A program made the translations under genes and the position numbers. A stretch of DNA of 17,043 nt from K23-9 sp964460665 (GTDB lineage: Bacteria; Planctomycetota; Planctomycetia; Pirellulales; Pirellulaceae), in assembly GCA_964460665.1 (NCBI GenBank), contig CAYWSL010000135.1, positions 1 through 17,043 of the forward strand, written 5' to 3'. This document shows, one piece after another, positions 13,928 through 17,043 of this stretch. The notes beneath the pieces were generated by a model that saw only the letters and a program-made list of their open reading frames with translations, made no database searches and was not told the DNA's origin. Position 1 is the first letter of the stretch. Every line of letters starts with the position of its first letter.

Positions 13928-14602
13928 ATGAGTGAAGATCTAAATCCGTACGGCTCAAACGTATCGCACGATTCAGCATTGGATTCGCCGCCGGACACAC
14001 GTCCTACCGGTGTGACTGTCACAGGAGTGTTGTGCGTTTTAGCCGGTATCCTGGGGGTCCTGTCAGGGTTGGTGATTTTTGCCCAACTTGCCTTTGGCAA
14101 TCCATTCGCCAGTTCCATGACGCCAACAGGTAGTGCGGGCGGTCCGCAGCGCGAAATGACCTCCGCTATCGAAACGTTGACAAGCAGATTTATCATTCCG
14201 CATATCGGAGTGAGTGTCGGCACTTTGGTGCTTGCAAGTTGCCTACTGGTGGGTGGAATTGCTGTCTTTCAGCGCCGATCATGGGCGCCAACTTGGCTAC
14301 GACGAGTGTTCGTGGCACTGATCGTGTTCGAAATTGCTCGGCAGGTCTTTTACGTGATCTTGCAGATTGAAATGTATCCAATCATGGAGCAGTACTTCAA
14401 TCAACTCGGATCAGCACCCAACTCACCGGGAGGAAACACGATGATGAAGTCGATGCTCAAGGTCTCCACGATAGTGGGTGTCGTTTTCGGTCTCGGCTGG
14501 GCCCTTATCAAGGTAGGCCTGGGCGCATGGGGCCATCGCTACTTCGGCAAGCCACACGTCGTTGAGTACTTTACCGCCAGCAAAAATGCGACCGAAGCAT
14601 AA
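13928..14602 (+). CDS. Membrane protein of unknown function, resembling its upstream neighbour
   Basis: The 224 residues have the same plan as the preceding gene product: a short polar head with NPYGSN, a first hydrophobic segment (GVTVTGVLCVLAGILGVLSG), a Gly/Ser/Pro-rich loop containing GSAGGPQREM, and three further hydrophobic segments (about residues 90-115, 122-148 and 182-205). The shared head and topology suggest an old duplication, although direct identity is low. The ATG at 13928 is the first in frame, with GGGGA a few bases upstream. The gene ends 33 bp from the stop of the convergent sthA. No function can be assigned. Confidence 0.8.
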   Translation: MSEDLNPYGSNVSHDSALDSPPDTRPTGVTVTGVLCVLAGILGVLSGLVIFAQLAFGNPFASSMTPTGSAGGPQREMTSAIETLTSRFIIPHIGVSVGTLVLASCLLVGGIAVFQRRSWAPTWLRRVFVALIVFEIARQVFYVILQIEMYPIMEQYFNQLGSAPNSPGGNTMMKSMLKVSTIVGVVFGLGWALIKVGLGAWGHRYFGKPHVVEYFTASKNATEA

Positions 14603-14635
14603 GCGGATGTTGCAATTCGCACGCGTTCGCCAGCA

Positions 14636-16030
14636 TTAAAACAGTCGGTTGTAGCCATTCAATGCAGCCACACGATAAGCTTCGGCCATCGTGGGGTAGT
14701 TGAACGTGGTTTCAACGAAGTACTCCAGCGTGTTTTGTCCGGCCGGTTGGTGCATGATCGCTTGACCAATGTGCACGATCTCCGACGCGTTGGCACCAAA
14801 ACAGTGGACGCCCAAGATCTCCAACGTTTCGCGATGAAACAAGATCTTTAGCATGCCGGTTGTTTCGCCAGTGATTTGAGCGCGAGCCAAACTCTTGAAC
14901 TGACTATGTCCCACTTCGTAGGGCACGCAAGCTTCGGTTAACTGTCGTTCGTTCTTGCCAACGGAACTGATTTCCGGGCTGGTGTAGATCCCCGATGGAA
15001 TGTCGTGAATCCGCAAGTTGCCATCTTTCTGCCCCAGCAAGTGCATGCCTGCGGCGCGGCCTTGCGTGTATGCGGCACTAGCGAGCGAGGGATATCCGAT
15101 CACATCTCCAACAGCGTAGATGTGTTGAACTGCGGTTTGAAACTGCTCGTCGATTTCAAGCTGTCCGCGGCTGTTCGGTTCCAGGCCAACATTTTCTAAG
15201 CCCAGCGATTCGGTGTTTCCCGATCGTCCGTTGGCCCACAACAGGGCATCGGTTTTCACTTGCTTGCCGCTTTTCAAATGCAGCAGTACACCATCGTCCA
15301 TACCTTCGATCCTGTCGACCGATTCATCGTGCCGAATCACGACGCCTTGATCGCGCAGGTGATACGAAAGCGCGTCGGTAATCTCGTCGTCCAAGAACTC
15401 CAGCAACTTGCTGCGTGTGTTCACCAGGTTGACTTTAACCCCCAAGTTTCGAAACATCGATGCGTACTCAGTCCCAATCACTCCCGCACCGTAGACGGCA
15501 ATCGATCCCAGTTTTTGATCCAGGTTCAGGATCGTATCGCTGTCATAAATATTGGGGTGATCAAAATCAACGAAATCCGGCCGATAGGGTCGCGTACCAG
15601 TCGCGATCACAAAGTGCTTGGCGGTGATGGGATCACAGTCATCACCCACCGTGATCGTATGTGGATTCACGAACTTGGCAGCACCGCTTAAGATTGGCAC
15701 GTTATTACGATCGTAAAATGACTGTCGCATCGCAACTTGCTGTGCGATGATGGCTTGGGTGCCTCGCTTTAGCTGTTCCATCGTCGGACTGACTTTGATT
15801 CCCATTTCGCGAAACACGGGATTCTTGAACGCTTGCATCGATGCAGAGATCGTGTGGCGCAGTGCTTTACTGGGAATTGTTCCCCAGTGGGTGCAACCGC
15901 CACCGATCTGCGTGTATCTTTCAGCCACGGCAACACGCATGCCTCCTTTGGCAGCTTGCATCGCGGCGCCTTCTCCGCCGGGGCCGGTGCCGATCACAAC
16001 AAGGTCATAGTCAAAGTTTGTATCGTTCAT
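14636..16030 (-). CDS. sthA: Soluble pyridine nucleotide transhydrogenase (Si-specific)
   Basis: SthA is a cytoplasmic FAD enzyme that moves hydride between NADPH and NAD+, balancing the two pools. The 464-residue protein follows E. coli SthA closely: FAD-binding GTGPGG at 14-19, GGGCTHWGTIPSKALRH near 43-59, an NAD(P)-binding segment VYGAGVIGTEYASMF, the second FAD motif YAVGDVIGYPSLASAAY, and the C-terminal NYPTMAEAYRVAALNGYNRLF. The Cys pair of lipoamide dehydrogenase is broken: Cys46 is kept, but the second position is Thr51. This is the hallmark separating SthA from disulfide oxidoreductases. The length equals the family's. The ATG at 16030 faces the nitrilase gene across 86 bp, which must hold both promoters. 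No oddity is seen. Confidence 0.97.
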   Translation of the reverse strand: MNDTNFDYDLVVIGTGPGGEGAAMQAAKGGMRVAVAERYTQIGGGCTHWGTIPSKALRHTISASMQAFKNPVFREMGIKVSPTMEQLKRGTQAIIAQQVAMRQSFYDRNNVPILSGAAKFVNPHTITVGDDCDPITAKHFVIATGTRPYRPDFVDFDHPNIYDSDTILNLDQKLGSIAVYGAGVIGTEYASMFRNLGVKVNLVNTRSKLLEFLDDEITDALSYHLRDQGVVIRHDESVDRIEGMDDGVLLHLKSGKQVKTDALLWANGRSGNTESLGLENVGLEPNSRGQLEIDEQFQTAVQHIYAVGDVIGYPSLASAAYTQGRAAGMHLLGQKDGNLRIHDIPSGIYTSPEISSVGKNERQLTEACVPYEVGHSQFKSLARAQITGETTGMLKILFHRETLEILGVHCFGANASEIVHIGQAIMHQPAGQNTLEYFVETTFNYPTMAEAYRVAALNGYNRLF

Positions 16031-16116
16031 GCTGGCTTTGTCTGGCTATTGAAATTCGCGCTTGGAATATTAAAAAACGCGTGATGAAATTCCTTTTTAC
16101 AGAAGTGGTTTTTACG

Positions 16117-16944
16117 ATGTTGATCGCCTGCGTCCAGACCGATGTCTCATTTGCGGACATTCCGGCGAATTTTGACCGCGTTATCGACCGAATTGGGGAA
16201 GCCGGAGCCCGCGGAGCCGATTTGGTCGTCATGCCAGAGTGCATGCTTAGTGGCTACGCCTACGACTCGCGAGAAGCCGGATTGAAGCAATCACTGCCGA
16301 TCGACGACCCGATTTTTGGCAAAATTTCCGAAGCCACCGCTCAACATAACCTACATGTGACACTGGGCTTTTTGGAACGTGATGGCGACCACCTCTTCAA
16401 TGCATCGATACTGATCGGCCCATCCGGAATGGTCGGCCACTATCGCAAGATCCACTTGCCGCACTTAGGGATCGACCGTTTCGTTGACCGCGGCGACATT
16501 CCCTACCGCACGTTGGATGCAGGCGACGCAAAGATTGGCTTGGCAATTTGTTACGACAGCTCGTTTCCCGAACCGATGCGTGTATTGGCTTTGGCCGGCG
16601 CGGACATCATCGCACTGGGAACGAACTGGCCCAACGGAGCTTCGCATACGGCCCACGTCGTGCCGCCGGCGCGCAGCATGGAGAATCATCTGTTCTTTGT
16701 TGCTGCCAATCGTGTCGGATTGGAAAACGGATTCGGGTTCTGTGGCTGCAGTTCGATTTGCGGCCCTGATGGCGCGGTGCTGGCAAAATCCAACGACGAC
16801 TCCGAAACGATCCTTTACGCCGAAGTCGACTTGGCCCAGGCAAGAAACAAACGTATCGAACGCACCAAGGACTCCCACGTCATCGATCGCTTCAAAGACC
16901 GCTGCCCACAGTTCTATGGGGACATCACGAAACCAACTGAATAG
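16117..16944 (+). CDS. Carbon-nitrogen hydrolase (nitrilase superfamily amidase)
   Basis: The family hydrolyses amides or nitriles using a Glu-Lys-Cys triad. All three are visible in the 275-residue protein: Glu41 in MPECMLSGY, Lys111 in HYRKIHLPH, and Cys145 in AICYDSSFPEP. A second conserved Glu lies after the Cys (PEP). The substrate cannot be told from sequence; close families include omega-amidase (Nit2-like) and N-carbamoyl amidases. The ATG at 16117 starts right at the first strand (MLIACVQTD), as is normal; an in-frame ATG at 16084 would add 11 hydrophobic residues and is less likely. It is divergent from sthA. No signal peptide is needed with the chosen start, so it is probably cytoplasmic. 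Confidence 0.92.
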   Translation: MLIACVQTDVSFADIPANFDRVIDRIGEAGARGADLVVMPECMLSGYAYDSREAGLKQSLPIDDPIFGKISEATAQHNLHVTLGFLERDGDHLFNASILIGPSGMVGHYRKIHLPHLGIDRFVDRGDIPYRTLDAGDAKIGLAICYDSSFPEPMRVLALAGADIIALGTNWPNGASHTAHVVPPARSMENHLFFVAANRVGLENGFGFCGCSSICGPDGAVLAKSNDDSETILYAEVDLAQARNKRIERTKDSHVIDRFKDRCPQFYGDITKPTE

Positions 16945-17005
16945 ATTTCACATCAATGAATAATGAATGTGGTATCCATCAAGGTTTTTTTCTGGTTCAG
17001 GGAAG

Positions 17006-17037
17006 GCCGTCTTGTGAACGGATGCCACAAGACCGGC
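17006..17037. other. Strong hairpin near the right edge
   Basis: GCCGTCTTGTG (17006-17016) pairs with CACAAGACCGGC (17026-17037): eight perfect base pairs plus three more past a bulged C, with a nine-base loop. The run of seven Ts at 16985-16991 lies before the hairpin on the plus strand, so this is not a standard terminator for the nitrilase gene. The window ends six bases later, so its context is unknown. Confidence 0.5.
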
Positions 17038-17043
17038 ATAGAC

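Noticed and set aside
15841..16116. Long N-terminal extension of the nitrilase-family gene
   Set aside because: It would overlap sthA head to head and add sequence unlike the family; the family's first strand begins at 16117.

Overview
The window looks like a chromosomal segment from a planctomycete, most likely a Rhodopirellula-type member of the Pirellulaceae. The basis is gene content: a sulfatase with a formylglycine motif, a DUF4832-type secreted protein, large secreted proteins of unknown function, membrane proteins with an 'NPYxxN' N-terminus, and a sigma factor with extra N-terminal helix-turn-helix (HTH) modules. Base composition is moderate, and many starts lack a strong Shine-Dalgarno site. 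No rRNA, tRNA, CRISPR array, transposase or phage gene was seen. The taxonomy is inference from content, not from a search.

Left part (1-5690), all on the minus strand: a partial J-domain-like protein with a Gly/Pro-rich tail (1-496); coaX, type III pantothenate kinase, translationally coupled to the GTPase gene obg (735-2728); an exported protein of unknown function (3047-4054); and a second exported protein with a twin-arginine-like signal (4194-5690).

Centre (5691-9005): a non-coding stretch of about 970 bp leads into an unusual sigma-70 family gene (6667-8340). The proximal part of this leader (6359-6610) holds a chain of perfect hairpins, two of them mutually exclusive. The sigma factor carries three HTH-like modules ahead of regions 1.2, 2 and 4, and has almost no region 3. 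It is followed by a palindrome-rich spacer, a 20-bp tandem repeat interrupted by 100 Ns, and cutA (8664-9005, minus). The sequence on each side of the Ns is an identical 55-mer, so the gap looks like an assembly join. The repeat runs into cutA and supplies its stop codon.

Right part (9178-16944): an orphan periplasmic adaptor protein gene (plus) converges on a DUF4832-type secreted protein (minus), which is divergent from a type I sulfatase with a lysine/alanine-rich C-terminal tail (plus). Two small, related-looking membrane proteins (plus) follow. Then come sthA, the soluble pyridine nucleotide transhydrogenase (minus), and a divergent nitrilase-family amidohydrolase (plus).

Most genes are ordinary housekeeping or planctomycete accessory genes. 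The items most worth a second look are the HTH-fused sigma factor with its structured leader, and the repeat/gap at the cutA 3' end.
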